64,000 nucleotides of DNA, from assembly GCA_030762175.1 (NCBI GenBank), contig CM060843.1, positions 23,736,001 to 23,800,000 of the forward strand. The letters are read 5' to 3'. Shown in pieces: positions 1-13,344 of this stretch; the first letter of the stretch is position 1; each line of letters opens with the position of its first letter. The stretch comes from Metallyticus violacea. Its lineage: Eukaryota; Arthropoda; Insecta; Mantodea; Metallyticidae. The position numbers and the translations under genes were made by a program. The notes below the pieces were generated by a model. It made no database searches and had not been told where the DNA came from. It worked only from the letters and a program-made list of their open reading frames with translations.

Positions 1-1057
1 AAGTATTTCTAGGCTAATTGATACAACCATGGGGCAACTATAGTATTCACTTCCCTTTATTGTTATTATGTGCGGTGATTCCCCCCACCCCTCCAATGAA
101 TTATTGCTGGAGCAAGCAGAATATTTAGTGGATCTGACATATCGCTTTAATGTTTTAAGGGAAGTACCATTGTTAATTTTCATATTCCTAATACACTAGC
201 CCATACGATGAAGAGAAATGTTTTATTGGGTTAGAATAAGCGAAATTGCACTAAGTAAACATTTAATTCATATTAATAGTTCATTGCAATTAATACATAA
301 ACTCTTATGCTTTCTTGTTGCCATTGAACTGTCTTACGGCTGTGTGTAATTCATAACGAAATACCTATAATAGAATATGTAAAGTACATACTACAGAATG
401 ACCTCATAATCTCATTTATAGGTGTTTATAAACTGCATCGCAATAATTTCAAGTTTATAGAGGGGTCTTAAACATTTTGAGATAAAAAAATCAATGATCT
501 GCCTGGTCAAATTTCAAAGTTATATCATTGTTTTAAAGAACCAGTGCGCCACTGCCTAATGAAGCTTCCATTATCAATTACAGCATACAATATGGAAAGG
601 AAGTTGTGGAACATGTCTCTATGGTACAGTCGGCATTACATTATAATTTAACTAACTGCCTACGTCATAATCTGAAAAATCGTTGCAGAAAGATCGATTT
701 ATTGAAGCAAATACTTGATTACGATTGTCTCGTGTTCGGCGTGTTAACAACTGACAAAAGATTATATGTTCTTTCTTTATAATTATTACAAAGTTTATTT
801 AAAATTAATGGCTCATGTATGTATATTTTATTTCTATAACATTGTCCGGATTGTATATTGTAACATTACTTGCTTTGGACCAAGGCGCTCGTCTCATTTC
901 CAAGATTTTCTTGTCAATGACTACACTAGTGGCCTCATTTTCAGAGAAGAAGTTAGCTGAAACGGGTAATACGTGAAATAAAAGCGGAGTATTGTTATTC
1001 AGTTGGAGCCGAGTTGTTTAATTTTTAGCGAATTACGAAGGAATAAGGATTTATTTT
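1..1057. other. AT-rich stretch, nothing recognised
   Basis: No coding exon, RNA gene or repeat relative could be recognised on either strand. The short open frames here have AT-driven composition and no family resemblance. Confidence 0.6.
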
Positions 1058-1329
1058 TAATGGTATTTAACGCTCGTTTTACTGCTGAGGCACCACAGGC
1101 GATGGGCAATGATGATACATGAGATGAAATTATATATTGGGAAAGGATTTTCTTGTAAAGAAGGGAACGTTCCAGGTCTAAGTTTAGGGTACCTCCCAGC
1201 ATTTACCATTTATGAGGACTGAGAAAAACCTGGAAAAAACCTGTCAGAGAGAATGTTCCTGATGGAATTGAAACCCCAGACCTCCCGCTCTGGAGTCCGC
1301 GCCTTAAAAACCTCGGTCACCCGTGGCGG
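1058..1329 (-). repeat. tRNA-derived SINE, family A, copy 1
   Basis: On the minus strand the element starts with a tRNA-like head (CCGCCACGGGTGACCGAGG at 1329 downward, A-box-like) and a degenerate B box near 1285. A body follows with the family's conserved blocks (ATAAATGG, TCATGTATCATCA, GCCTGTGGTGCCTCA), and it ends in the GAGCGTTAAATACCA tail at about 1060. Six other copies in the window share this order: 21312, 23150, 31361, 32068, 35701 and 54690. Internal Pol III promoter boxes followed by a unique body and an A-rich tail define a SINE. Confidence 0.85.
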
Positions 1330-1429
1330 GGTTACTGAGGTTGTATCCATAAAATATGTTTGAAAATTTTCTTCAAATCCCCATCGATCACACTTACTAG
1401 GTACCAAAAATGAAGATTATATATATTTG

Positions 1430-1960
1430 TTATTTGCTGGTTATATGCACAATTTCGCTGAGAAAAAACAAAACTTGCTTCTAGATTGTCTGTTAACAAA
1501 GTAGAGGCAAATTTTGTTTTTTCTCAGCGAAACTGTGCATATAACCATCAATTAACAAGCGATTTATTGAGTTCATTATCCAGCAAATTTGGATTAGTGG
1601 GAATGGGAGTTCAGCGAAAACGAAAATTTAAAAGTCGCTTTAGAGGCCACAATTTTTGTTTTTTCTCAACAAAACTTGTATGTGCCACTGAAATAATATA
1701 ATAGAAATATTTTCTGAAAATCAGAGAAATCAAGACTATTACGAATGAGGGTTTACTTGAAACTCAGAATTTAAAAATCGCTTTAGTGCCACAATATTTT
1801 TTTGGCAACGAAATTTCATATACCATTTAAATAAAACAAGAAAATAGCTTCTGAAAGTCAGGGAAATGGGACTATTAGGAGTGGGGCGTATACCTAAAAT
1901 CCAAATTCAAAAAGCGCTCTAGGGCCACAACTTTCTCTGCTTTAGTGCTGTAATACTCTT
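1430..1960. repeat. Degenerate ~140-bp tandem array with an inverted first arm
   Basis: The block GTCGCTTTAGAGGCCACAA recurs in altered form near 1635, 1778 and 1914, and a partial unit starts near 1504, giving a period of roughly 136-143 bp over about 3.5 units. Each unit also carries a TTTTGTTTTTTCTCA-like segment and a GACTATTA-like segment. Just upstream, 1438-1476 is the reverse complement of 1509-1547 with 37 of 39 positions matching, so one unit edge is present in both orientations around a ~32-bp spacer. No protein is apparent. It may be a decayed satellite or minisatellite. Confidence 0.75.
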
Positions 1961-2852
1961 CACACATTCGACTTGCTGAGGAATTTGCTTAGTTTACGTA
2001 GCTCTTTTTAATGTAATATCCAATGTATGAGCATTCATCTTAAAATAAATAAATTAATCATCTATTTCATGGGACCCAAACCTACGATCTTTGAAACTAT
2101 ATAATCGTCTTATCCATTAAGTATTCATTCAGATAGATAACTCCCTCTAGACTAAGCTACAAAACACCACAATTCAGTTAAACGTAGTTCTATGCCATAT
2201 TGTCATATACTAATTAGAGATTTTTTTAAACATTTTATAACACAAAAACACTGATGATCAGCTGTTGAAAGTTGGGATATCCTCATTTGCGAAACAAATT
2301 TGAAGGTATTCAATGTATTACGCTTTCAACACCGACATACGAGTGTCTAGTATTTTCAACTCCTTTAAAATCATATAACCCTATTATTTATATTTGTCAA
2401 TTGTTTATCTAAAATCCATTTATAATATCTAATATTGTTGCGGCGTAGTTCATCAGTACCCGTTCCATATAACCTATAATTGGAGACTGATGCAAAGCAT
2501 TACAGTAATCTGCATAATTAGAGAATGTTTAGGCCATCTGTTGTACAGTTCTGTTTGACCGCACATTAAACCTGGAAATACTTTGTATATTTTAAAAGAT
2601 TACAGATATTTCACTCTGCGATCATATCTGCAAGTGCATTTTATTGTTGGAAACGTTAACACATTAAGAATCCAAATGAAAACGGCGATGACTTTCTCTA
2701 AGTTTTCATTATTTTAAAATTTACTTTAGATCTAATGCATAGCGGATGTTTTACATTTTTATTTTGAAATTAAAATAATTCATAATATTGAAATGACATT
2801 AGATGAGATAATGCTCACTCATAGCTGCTTTACTGGCCAGTGAATATTTAAT
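1960..2852. other. AT-rich stretch, nothing recognised
   Basis: No exon or repeat relative seen on either strand. Confidence 0.55.
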
Positions 2853-3116
2853 TTATTTTGGAATTTTTATGAGCGCAAGTTCCGGTTTCCGTCTTGACCC
2901 AGCATTGAAGTCTCCATACTGTGGTTCCTCCCAGTCCATAAGTTTATGATCTAGAAGGAATGCCAGAACGTGCCAGATCATCACCGTAATAAGGAAAGTC
3001 CTCCACAAGAAAATGTGCTGTTGCACGCTACGATGGACCCCCTCACGTCGGGCTCTTAGGATTTCTTCTAAGCACCTGGCCCTGTCGTCTACGCTAGGAC
3101 AAACTGCCATACCCAC
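2853..3116 (-). CDS. Possible terminal coding exon of unknown gene (weak)
   Basis: On the minus strand, an 87-codon open stretch sits in a locally less AT-rich patch. It has a charged N-terminal part (DDRARCLEEILRARREGV), a hydrophobic stretch (TFLITVMIWHVLAFLL) that could be one membrane segment, and a charged C-terminal part. It ends in a TAA that overlaps an AATAAA. A possible splice acceptor (GGAAACAG) lies at its 5' edge, so it could be a last exon whose upstream exons are not seen. I recognise no family and see no partner exon; a chance open frame or an old retro-element is equally possible. Confidence 0.2.
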   Translation of the reverse strand: MGMAVCPSVDDRARCLEEILRARREGVHRSVQQHIFLWRTFLITVMIWHVLAFLLDHKLMDWEEPQYGDFNAGSRRKPELALIKIPK

Positions 3117-3289
3117 TGTTTCCGTTCAATAGGGAATATAATAAAGGCAACGTTATAAAGAAAAAGAAGTAGAAGAAGAATCAGGAATAATTTTAAAAGG
3201 AAAAGTAGGGTGAAGGAAGGTACAGAGAGGAAAAAAAAAAAAAGGTACCTAACTGGTCCGGAAGACCGGAACTGGAGCAACGTGTGACA

Positions 3290-3890
3290 AGAATGAAAGC
3301 AAGATTATAAAGGGAGAGGCAGCAAAGAAGGGTCTGCGTTCGCACTGTATGTATGCGAGTGCGTCCACGCGACTCTTGCTTATTCCCTCTGGGAACTATG
3401 CAGTTTGCAGAAGTACATGATATGATCGCAGGTTATCTTTTCTCACGTGAGCATCTTCCTGCAGTGCCTAAAATACTATCAGTATGTTTCGCATCTAAGG
3501 GAAAGAGTTCTCCAAACCGCAAGTATTCGTTTTGTTAGAGTCCGATCATTTTTTTTTAAGATGCCGACTACAATTTCTATGCGGCAAGGACAATGGTCAA
3601 GACCTTAATTTGAGTCCTGTGAAAGAACTACCTTTTTTTTTTTTTTTCTTTTACTTTTGCAGATTCTTCTTTAACTAGAGATTTGCAACTAATTACTTAA
3701 AAAATGTTAATCTGTACTGTTTACTGAACGTCAAAGATTATGACACATCTGTCCTTTCCGACTTCCAGAGAGGGGGAAAAAATGTAAATCCATCGGCCGT
3801 TTTTAAATTTCCTGAAGGTTTTCATCTTGTGAACGTAAAAATATAATCAAGCATTTCTACTATCAGGGAATGTTATTCTATGTTTGAATT
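3290..3890. other. Unassigned stretch
   Basis: It contains short homopurine and poly-T runs (for example 3632-3648) but no recognisable gene or repeat relative. Confidence 0.5.
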
Positions 3891-3894
3891 TTTT

Positions 3895-4110
3895 GTTTGT
3901 CTTTACACAGACTCTTCATAGCACGTTCCATTGTAGTAGTTCCAATATTTCTTTAATCCAATAATATAAAACTTGTGTATTTGACTAGTTGATAGACAAC
4001 AGTTTATTTTATTTTGGAATTGTGCTCTTTTAGTTTGATTATGGATGAGGATAGCTAGATATAAGAAATTTACTGTGTTTCTTTTTAAACAAAAACTTTT
4101 AGTATTTTAC
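3895..4110 (+). repeat. Dispersed repeat G, copy 1
   Basis: This ~210-bp segment aligns in the same orientation with 9030-9240. Shared blocks include TCTTTACACA, the GTCCATTGTA-like segment, ATATTTCTTTAATC and the final TTTAGTATTTTAC-like end. It has no reading frame and no visible terminal inverted repeats, so its class is unknown. Confidence 0.7.
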
Positions 4111-7100
4111 CTTAGAGTATTGTCTTCACCTTTTGCAGTTTTGGAAATATGGATATTTTAATGGATTTTTATTATAAACTTTTGGTATTGCGAAAAAGCC
4201 ATATTATATATTTAATTACTGTAATCAAGCTATAACTGGAAGCTTTAAATCAATAGCTGAAAAACTTATTTTCTGCATTCTGTGAAAGGACACTCTTGGG
4301 TACATAAAGTTATAAATCTCCAGTTGTGGGTATTCCTATCTGTAATATATAATGAGGGAGGTGCATTTAAAACCGTCCATTTGGCGCGACACTCCAACAT
4401 CGCCAGCATCTGGCATCACAAACTCACCAAATCACAAGACTTCACCTCTTTAAACTCGCATACTACAAAAAATTAATTCCTTTTGTACACACAAGCTAGG
4501 AGAATAAGAAGAACTGACGAGCCTAAATAGTAGTTTCTTAAGAATTGTATTTTGTGCGGTCCAAAAAAAGCTACACTTCCAGCATTTTCTTTAATGTATA
4601 TAAATACTTCTCTAAAAGGCTGAAATGTTCAGAAATCGTTCATTGAATTGTTTTACACAAGCTGAAATAAGTTTTGTAAGTGATGACCTTTAAAGTACAA
4701 ATTAATCAGTACTCTAAAATGTAGAGAATAAATTACTAATGGATATATATTGAAGATAATATTCTACTATGTTTAAATGCAGCATATGTCCTTTAAAGGT
4801 TCAAGCATTTATCATGGGGGTTTTCAGAAAACGTTTCTTAAGTATGCAATAATTTAACATTTATCAAAGAAGCCATTCGGATCCCACTTAACATATTTTT
4901 TATGTTCTATAAGAAATATCTTATCTATGCAGAACATTTTTAGTTCTGTACAAGTATAGTAGTTATCTTTTGCTGGTCTTATTGAGAAATTGGAGTTTAT
5001 GATCACGTGAAATGTAGGATAGTATCTAATTTACTCCTCACTTACCACAAATCTCTTTGGTAACAGATTGCGGGTGGTTTGTTGGGGATTCATAAGTTTG
5101 GTACAAATCGATGATGCATTGACTTTTTCCTCTGTTTAGAGGAAAGCACAGGCAAAACTGTGGCACTACAAGATTGTTTCGCATCAGATATAACACTTTA
5201 TAGTTTGAAGGTTGGTACCTCAATATATGTACACGTACAAATGTATCGTCATTTATATTTTTTGTAACTAACCGCCTCTTCCTAGCATCGAACCTGCGCA
5301 ACCAACCCCTTAGATAGCAACAAGAATATCCTTTTCTTTTATTGCAAGGCTATGTGACCCTCCTTATAATAGAGAGGGATTAAGGTGAATGCAAGAAAGG
5401 CATAGAAGCAAATCACGTGAATACATGCTTTGTTACTTGATATTAGTTTCAGAGATGCATCCTGCATCTTTTATTTTCTTCTTGAAGCTCGATTATGCAT
5501 TTAAGACAGTTTTATACCTGAACATTTGTTTTATGGTGATTTATGATGGTTATAATACAAACTGCCACAATCTTTTAAATGTCAGATTCTGATATTGAGC
5601 AGAAATGAAATTACACAACAAATTTATATAAACATTTTTTGCCAGTAACAATATTTTTTTAGATTGATGATAGAAAATCGATATTTATATAAGAGATGTT
5701 CTGACCAAACTTATTGGTAAAATAATTCAGTATAATTTTGAGAAAATTGTTAAATTATTAACGATAGTAAACTATTTCTAATATTTTTCTTCACTAAAAC
5801 ACACTTTGCAAACCTGCATTAGCAATATAAATTCCTTTGCAGAATAAAAAAGAAATGTAATTTATTTAATAAGTAATAAGTTGCACATCCCGTCCGAAGA
5901 GTTTTTTCAATTTTTTTACAGGTCAATCATCTGAAATTGAGGCAAATATCGTGTGTCCACACGTTAATTGCAAGTGAGAAACTCAACATTACATACAAAA
6001 GACCAGAAGCTGATGGCAATCTATAGAACAAATGAATTAAGATTCCAGTTGGATATATAGGTACTACTACTACTACACTTTAAGGAATCTTTATGAAATA
6101 GTTATTCGAGGAAACAGTGTTTAACATTTCTAAGACATTTTCTCAAAGATAAGAAAATAGACATTTGTATACTGGTTCTTAACATTAATAGAAAGAGCTA
6201 GTTGTATGAATGGTACAATTAAAGGAGCCGTTTTTAATAAAGTGCAAAAAGAAACACTGCTAAAATATTATGAAAAAGCATTTTCCCGCGTCTTTTTTTT
6301 ACGAAAGTGAAGCTTAGGTCATGAGGGAAAAATATCAATTAAAATTACAAACAAATGAATTTGAATTTCTCAGATTTTTTTTTAGCATATACAAAACGAG
6401 GCACATTAGAAATTAACAAATGCTCTTAAAGTTAACACATTTTGAAACTAATGAAACGATTGACGCTTATAGGAACAACTGGCAGTACATTGGAAACTTA
6501 GGGAATATCATTCTGTAGGCAGCAGATATATTGAAATATTTTTCTAAACTTTAGATTGATCAGGTAAAGTTGTCACAGGCAGAAATGTCTAATGCGCGAA
6601 GGCAAATGCTCCTAACACTTGCTAGATTCTTTTCTTTTCATCACTTCGACGCTTCTTTGCTTTCAGTGATGTAGCATGTAAAAATTCTCATAATCACTAC
6701 TTAAACGTGTTCCAGTAGAGTTCCATTTGCAAATTAAGGCGACGTCGAACTAACGATCACATTGCTTCAGGACATATCTCCCTTTTGCACTGAGAAGGGC
6801 ATGTAACAGCGAATGCAATAAAGCATCTTCCAGACAGGGAGTCTATCTGTTGTACCGGAGCAGGTAAATGCCCTTAGCAGCGGTTGTTCGTTAACAGTCC
6901 CTTCCTATAGAATGGTTAAAACCTAGCGGCCATGCAACTTTCAAGCTAATCGATGCAGGGTAGTTTGCTCTTTGTTTTACAAATGTATATTTTCTTCAAC
7001 AATCAATTCGTGATTTCACTTAACATAAGTTTCCCACCGTCCAAGTAAAAGAAGAAATAAATTTATATGTAGAAACATAGAGGTGTTTGTTTACTTTTAA

Positions 7101-7580
7101 CACTATTTACATATTATAAAGTTATGTACTGAATATTTATTAATTACTATATAATTTTATGCCAAATGGTTGGATCTTCTTCTGTATTTTAAAGGTGAAA
7201 TTTGCACAATGTTAGTTAGGAGACCAGACGTGCCTAAAGATATCGATCAGTAGGTCTTTGTATCGAAAGAAAGGTCGGACACTGTAGATAAAGACAGCTG
7301 TGCCACAAATGTAGTTTCTATAATTCTGCAAAGTGCACTAGCTTAAAACACGGTAGGTGTACATGTTTTTTGTATCAATTCTTATTTCCCTGGGTACCTT
7401 TTTAAAGCACTAGCACATTTATCGGTGTCGTAATTTTACTATAAATAGTTGCTGTTCTAATATCTGCAAATATTTAATGGAAATCGTGCACTGAACTTCG
7501 CAGAACCCTCTCACTCGCCATATCAAAATAATCTCAATAATTAAAAACTGAGACTAAATCAACTCCTAAATGGTCATGTT
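4111..7580. other. AT-rich stretch, no gene recognised
   Basis: Only short AT-rich open frames. A degenerate B-box-like GGTTCGATGC lies on the minus strand near 5295 without a supporting tRNA fold. Confidence 0.5.
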
Positions 7581-7589
7581 CTCTTTTTG

Positions 7590-7850
7590 TTTTGCGCAAT
7601 ATTCCTGCACCGCATATAATTATGATTTTCGTCCTTCACGCCCGGATGATGCAGAAGTATCTGCTCGCATGCCTCGATACGGAAGCGTGGGCAGCTGCTG
7701 CAATTTTGACTACTTCTTAAGAAGTCATGAAATGCTGCTGTGCTTCCGGCGGAAACAACACACCCCACCTCTTTGATTATGTTGGAGTTCTCGTTCAATA
7801 GCTGAACCTGGCGCAAGACCAGGTCCCCTTATGTCGCCGTTCCAAGACTC
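7590..7850. other. GC-richer island, function unknown
   Basis: It stands out from the AT-rich surroundings and has several CpGs. Both strands have short open frames (7570-7776 on + and 7574-7816 on -), but neither resembles a known domain or shows clear splice sites. It could be a conserved noncoding element, an old retro-insert or an unrecognised exon. Confidence 0.3.
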
Positions 7851-9029
7851 TTTTTTGAATTTACATTCATTCTATTTAAAGCCAGTAAACTTTTATAATA
7901 CTTTAATTTTTATAATTATACTTTAATTCAAACATATAATAATAACATTTATAATGGGTTTGAAATATATTACAACAACATTTATTACATTTAATTTGAA
8001 CTTGTTAGGTATTTTTGGAATGATAATAAACAAACACCAATGTGTTCATGTTAAATTTGCTTTTGGTGTTCTTGTATATGTATGCGTATTTTTTTTATTT
8101 ACACTATGAACATAGTATTAGAATTTGGAAAAAAGAGAAGCATTGTAGGTTATTTTGCTTTAATTTTATTATTGAATTTATTTTTTACATTTCAGTAATT
8201 TGTGATTACATAATTGAAAACAATATATGATGCAAAGATCCCACTTGCTTTTTGTCAATGATTAAAATAAGCTAAAGGTGTGCGGTTAATTTTAAAGTCA
8301 ACAAACTTGAAGTGGAATACGGTGAGAAACCTTGAATAAAGACGTGATTGTCTTTATTGATTTAAAAAAATGCTTGAAACACAGGAATTGTGTATTCACT
8401 TGTAAGTAACGACTGATAATTTGCTTTAATGTAAAATGTATGTTCACCTTAATAAATAAACATATAAGTACACTAATGAAAATAAAATATCTCCTTTGAG
8501 TGTAATGACGTGACGAACCGAGTGTTCATTGTAGAGAGGTAAAACACATAAAATGGCACAATTAAGAAAATAAACATTTCAAACCTGTTAGGTTCTTTTT
8601 CAGTAAAAGAAACGAAGTAAATAAAATAGTTCAACTATAACTCTTAACAGCTTCAATATTTTTAACGTTAATGTTGTTTTTGTAGTTTTTTAAGAATCTA
8701 ATCTTTTCATTTTGTATGTTTTGTTCATCAACTTTGTCCTTATCCAATTTTCAAATCTTTATAAATATATTAGCACTGTTTCTGGATAAATCTGATTATC
8801 AATGCAAACTTTGCTTCTTAAGGTTTTATGGTTTGTTCTCTATACACTTCAAAATACTCTTCTTTATGGGGTATAATAACATCCAGTTTCACATCTGAAT
8901 AGTGAGAAAAATGAAAAGAATGCTAATAAAACATACTCTGTCGTATTTTATCGTCTTATAACGTTTTCTATTCATGAATTTTAGTGGTTCTAATGCAAAT
9001 GCTATAGACGTGTCATAATTCATATATTT
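7851..9029. other. AT-rich stretch, nothing recognised
   Basis: Low-complexity AT-rich DNA with no supported feature. Confidence 0.5.
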
Positions 9030-9240
9030 ATCTTTACACAAGTCTTTTACAGCACGGTCCATTGTAATGAGATATTTCTTTAATCTAATAATACTAAATT
9101 ATATGTCTTCTACTTAACGCCTTTGAAAAACAACACATGGTTTTCTTTTGGCATTATCTATGATTTTCGTTAGTGTGATTGCGAATGGGGGTATTCAAGA
9201 CCAAATTTTTGTAACACGTGTAAAATAAAAATATTTTACA
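9030..9240 (+). repeat. Dispersed repeat G, copy 2
   Basis: Direct-orientation relative of 3895-4110, with the same order of conserved blocks and many substitutions and small gaps. It does not extend clearly past either edge. Confidence 0.7.
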
Positions 9241-12060
9241 AAGTTAACAGTGTCAGAAAAAAAAATCCATTTTTGGTGCTTCAAAATTTATAGGCCCACA
9301 ATTAGAAAAAATAAAAGAAGTGCTCTAGCCAAAATTTAAAGTATATTTTGTTACTTTTTAATTTTTCGAAAAGAAACATAATTAAAGTTTAACAATTATA
9401 CGTTTTTTAAACAATTTTTGTTTGATCTTATACTCCATTTTAGAAACATTATATCCCACGGAGAGAGTTTTATTTAGTTGGCGTTATTACGAGATTCTCT
9501 GCTTGTTAACTTGAACTTATGTAGCGATACTCAAATAGTTACCGGGTCCTTGACAATAAGCGAGTTATTAAAAAGAACCATATAAAGTAAATTGGCAGGA
9601 AGTACTTTAAAAGTACAGTTTTAAAACTAAACATGCTTATAAATCGTTTTACCCCCTTGTGGTTAGGGGTTATGATAAATTAGTTTTACTTTTCTTCACG
9701 GTACGTAACTGCCGTTGCAGCCAAGATGTATTTGCAATAAAGTTTCGTTTAAAATGATATTGTTCTTATTAAACTAGTCTGAACATTTACAGTCGAATAC
9801 ACACCAACTTTCTGGACTTTTCGGAATCAAAACTCTCTTCTATCCGTGCCATTGTCTTCCGTAGTTAATGCACAGAGACCTTTATCTTGGTGTTAACATT
9901 GACACCTAATAAACATCCAAGCGCAAAGAAAGCTTCTTACATGCCGCAGAAGGATTCCAGATGCTTTAACTGAGCAAGTTACTTGCTAGTAATTAGTCTC
10001 AACTTCCTGTAAGGGCTGCCTCCCTCTCACCCCCCACTCTGCACCTGACGTCTTGAGCTGCACCTGCAGCACTTCCTGGTGCGGCCGTGCTGCTTCATTT
10101 TGTTTAGATTGCCAACATTTGAAAATAAAGAACACGTAATCTGTTTTTCACTGTCTAGTTTAAAGCAGAATATCCAATAATAAAGTAAATTAATGGTTTT
10201 GTTCTTAGCTTTGAGTAAACTTTAAAGCAAGGTTTTATTAACATAATGCATACATCACATAATTTGTGTAACAGTACAAATTCACTTATCTAATAATTAA
10301 AAAGCTTACCAAGAAGTTGCAATTTCCCCTGAAGTGGAAAACATTATTGTTCTTCAATAAGCATTCTGTACTATACCGTATTAAGATCCTAGTTTGTCAT
10401 TTATTTTACCTTCAAACTTATAAAACATGTCTGCATAAATAGTCATTAGTACAGTGAGGTTATTTGAGTTACGGACCAAAGAAGTAGGACTGCGTGATGG
10501 AGAAACCATAAGGCATATAATAATTGTGCAAGTAGCTTGTAGCTACTTTGAGGGAGACTGTCAGCGAGTGGTTGTGCGTTCGAGTGTTACTCTATGCTTT
10601 CATTGCGTGTAAATTGTGTACTAGTTGTTCTTCATTAGTTATGTCACTACATAAACATAATCTTGAAGAATGAGATTTTGTGTACGATACATATATGAAA
10701 AAGGATTCTTACAGAAAAGTGGTAAAGCGATTCGCTCAATCGTGTTCCTGGTAGAGAAACTGTAGCCAGCTTGTTAACAACACGCGAAAGAATTTCTCAT
10801 TATTCCGAATCGCCATGTTCTTATGCAAGAAATGTTGGATAAAATACAGGAATTTCTTATGAAGATTCAGGCAATGTGCTGCCATTGAGGGACATCATTT
10901 TCAACATACGTTAATGCTTATTATTATTGTCAGCTTTAAATACAGCGTAAGTTTCTGCTTTCAGTAAAAATGTAAGCACTCAAATAAAAATACACGTGGC
11001 TACTTTATCTCCCTTTTTCCGGTTGCTGGGGCAACGCTTCCCATATGTAGACTCCTCAGGCGGCCCTTAACTCAAATAAGCGCACTGTATTAAACCAAAC
11101 TCTTTAACTTTGCAATGGTTCTTTCTCACCCAAAACTAATGACTTTCTTTTCGAGATCCCTTTTTATGATGTCTTCAACTTTGTTTTTAAGAAACCATTT
11201 TCTTTTCTTTGTTTCTCTTCTACAACAGTTGCTTTTGCTTGTATTCTAATATCTGCTTAATGGGTTCACATCATTCTAAAGCGACTCACAAATTTTCTAT
11301 TTTACTTCCATTGGTTCCCTTATTTTCCAATTATCCAGTGAAGCTTTTGCCTCTTCTAAGTTTCCTTACACAGCTGCAGAAAGAGTACATACATTAGATT
11401 AGTTTTTTTTCTTATTTAATTACAGGCCAAGTTTTAGAATGAATTGAGCAATGACTTGGTTAATATTAATTTATTTTGGTAATGTACAAAGTATTTTAAT
11501 TCTATAACACAAAGAGTTACTTTCCAATTATAATTTTATTCTTTATTTCTCATGTAGCTAGAATATCTTAGAAATTTAAATTTATTACCTATCATTCTTA
11601 TTCCAGTTTTAATTAATATCTCAGCGTCTCGGCTTAAAAACTCGTTACATATTTAGTTTACATTTCATCCTCATTCTTTGTTCTTTTATTAATTTTCTTA
11701 ACGTAAATGAAAACTTGTCTATCTTGAGTTTGATTAACTGGTTATCGTCAAAGTGACGTGCATATGAAAATTTGTTTCCATGTCTTGATTTTGTGGACTA
11801 ATGAAGGCTAGATGAAAAATGTACGAAATTGAATTGTATAATATACATATATAAATCATTATTATAATATTCATCATCCGCATCATGCTGTGAAACCGGA
11901 TTTCAAGTCGTGTGTAGAGAGTAAAGAATTTTAGGAGCGATTTTCAAATATTGGTAAATGCGCTTGTTCACGTAACACAAAAATGAAGAAATGCAGCTAT
12001 TTTCAAACACGATGCACAATGAAATGTATTTTCAGTGTGAACCTGCTAGATGCAGATGCA
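9241..12060. other. Mostly unique sequence
   Basis: No gene is seen. A C/G-richer patch lies at 10020-10095, and an X-box-like palindrome lies at 11022-11035 in another GC-richer patch (11000-11090). Otherwise AT-rich. Confidence 0.5.
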
Positions 12061-12064
12061 TTGT

Positions 12065-12418
12065 TGTGGCTTGCTGGATTTCCCATTTATTTCTGTAAGC
12101 GCTGATAAACCGCACTTTATCCTTACTGTGCTCAAGAAGGCATTAAAATTTATTTAGAATCTAATAAAGTGTTTTTAAATTTAAAAAAAATGGAAATTAA
12201 TTTTATAATAGTATGCTAAGAGAGGCATGTGTTGATGCTTAGAACTTGAAAAGAGATAGCAAAGTGTGTGTCTTTTATATTTAAAGATTATATGGTGGTT
12301 TTCGCTTTGTATTCTATACTTAATTATGCAGTACATTATTTTATATGCATTACTATATAATTTGTAGCTTCATATTAAATAAATAATCATAAAATAAAAT
12401 ATGTCGCATTAAAATCAC
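12065..12418 (+). repeat. Dispersed repeat I, left copy of an inverted pair
   Basis: The reverse complement of 14565-14937 matches this segment along its whole length. It begins at GTTGTGGCTTGCTGGATTTC and ends at ATGTCGCATTAAAAT. Long shared blocks include GATAAACCGCACTTTATCC and GTATCCTATACTTAATTATG-like sequence. No transposase or tRNA-like head is visible, so the class is unknown. Confidence 0.85.
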
Positions 12419-12624
12419 GAAGAATGTGAAAAATATTGAGCAATAACACAAATAGAAAAATGTGCCTTCTCTATACAATGAGCAAAAATTCAGGAATAGA
12501 AAATTATTTTATACTGAGCTCACCAAATAAAACTCATTACACCTTAAATTCAATAATAATATTAATAATAAAAGTAACAAATACAAATAAAATGCACAGG
12601 CAATACGCTCACTCTATGCGTTAA

Positions 12625-12690
<66 letters not shown>
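12625..12690. repeat. (AAT)22 microsatellite
   Basis: Uninterrupted AAT/TAA trinucleotide run of 66 bases. Confidence 0.98.
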
Positions 12691-13344
12691 CTACCATCCA
12701 ATCAGTACTGCTAGAAAACAATTCCTGAATAATTTTGAAAGATGCATCAGTGCGTCAAATGTCGACATAGTTTTCTTTGTCGTCATAGTTTTCGCAATAA
12801 TACTCAACTGCATTGGGTCAAGTGCTCAACCGGATAAATATCGGTTGGGAAGGAAGTGGGATAAAAAGTGATATATCTTTAAAATTTTTCACTCTGAATT
12901 GTCAAATATTTTCTGTCATACTTAGTTTTCGGCATATTGATGTTCACTGGCCTACTGTAACTCTTTAAATCGCTTCTACTGAAAGGGGACAGTTGAGTCA
13001 CTGCATCTTTGTCTACGTTGTGCTTAAGTGCTTCCTGCAAAGCCACATTTCATTGACAGTCAAACCAGAATGTAAGTAACTCTTTCTCAGAATAGGTAAT
13101 TCATGGAATATAAGTGTAAATTATTACTTAAATTTCCAATATATTCTAACGTATTTTAATATATGATGATGCCCGCAAATATAACCAAAATATGACATTA
13201 AAACGCCAAAATTTGCATAATATAACCAAACTTAAGAAAATTGCCTAAGTATGCAAATATGATACACAAAACATCTCTAAAAGTGATCAGAAAGATTCAA
13301 TTTATGTTTAATTCAACATCATGACTGAATTTTTTTTTGATTGA

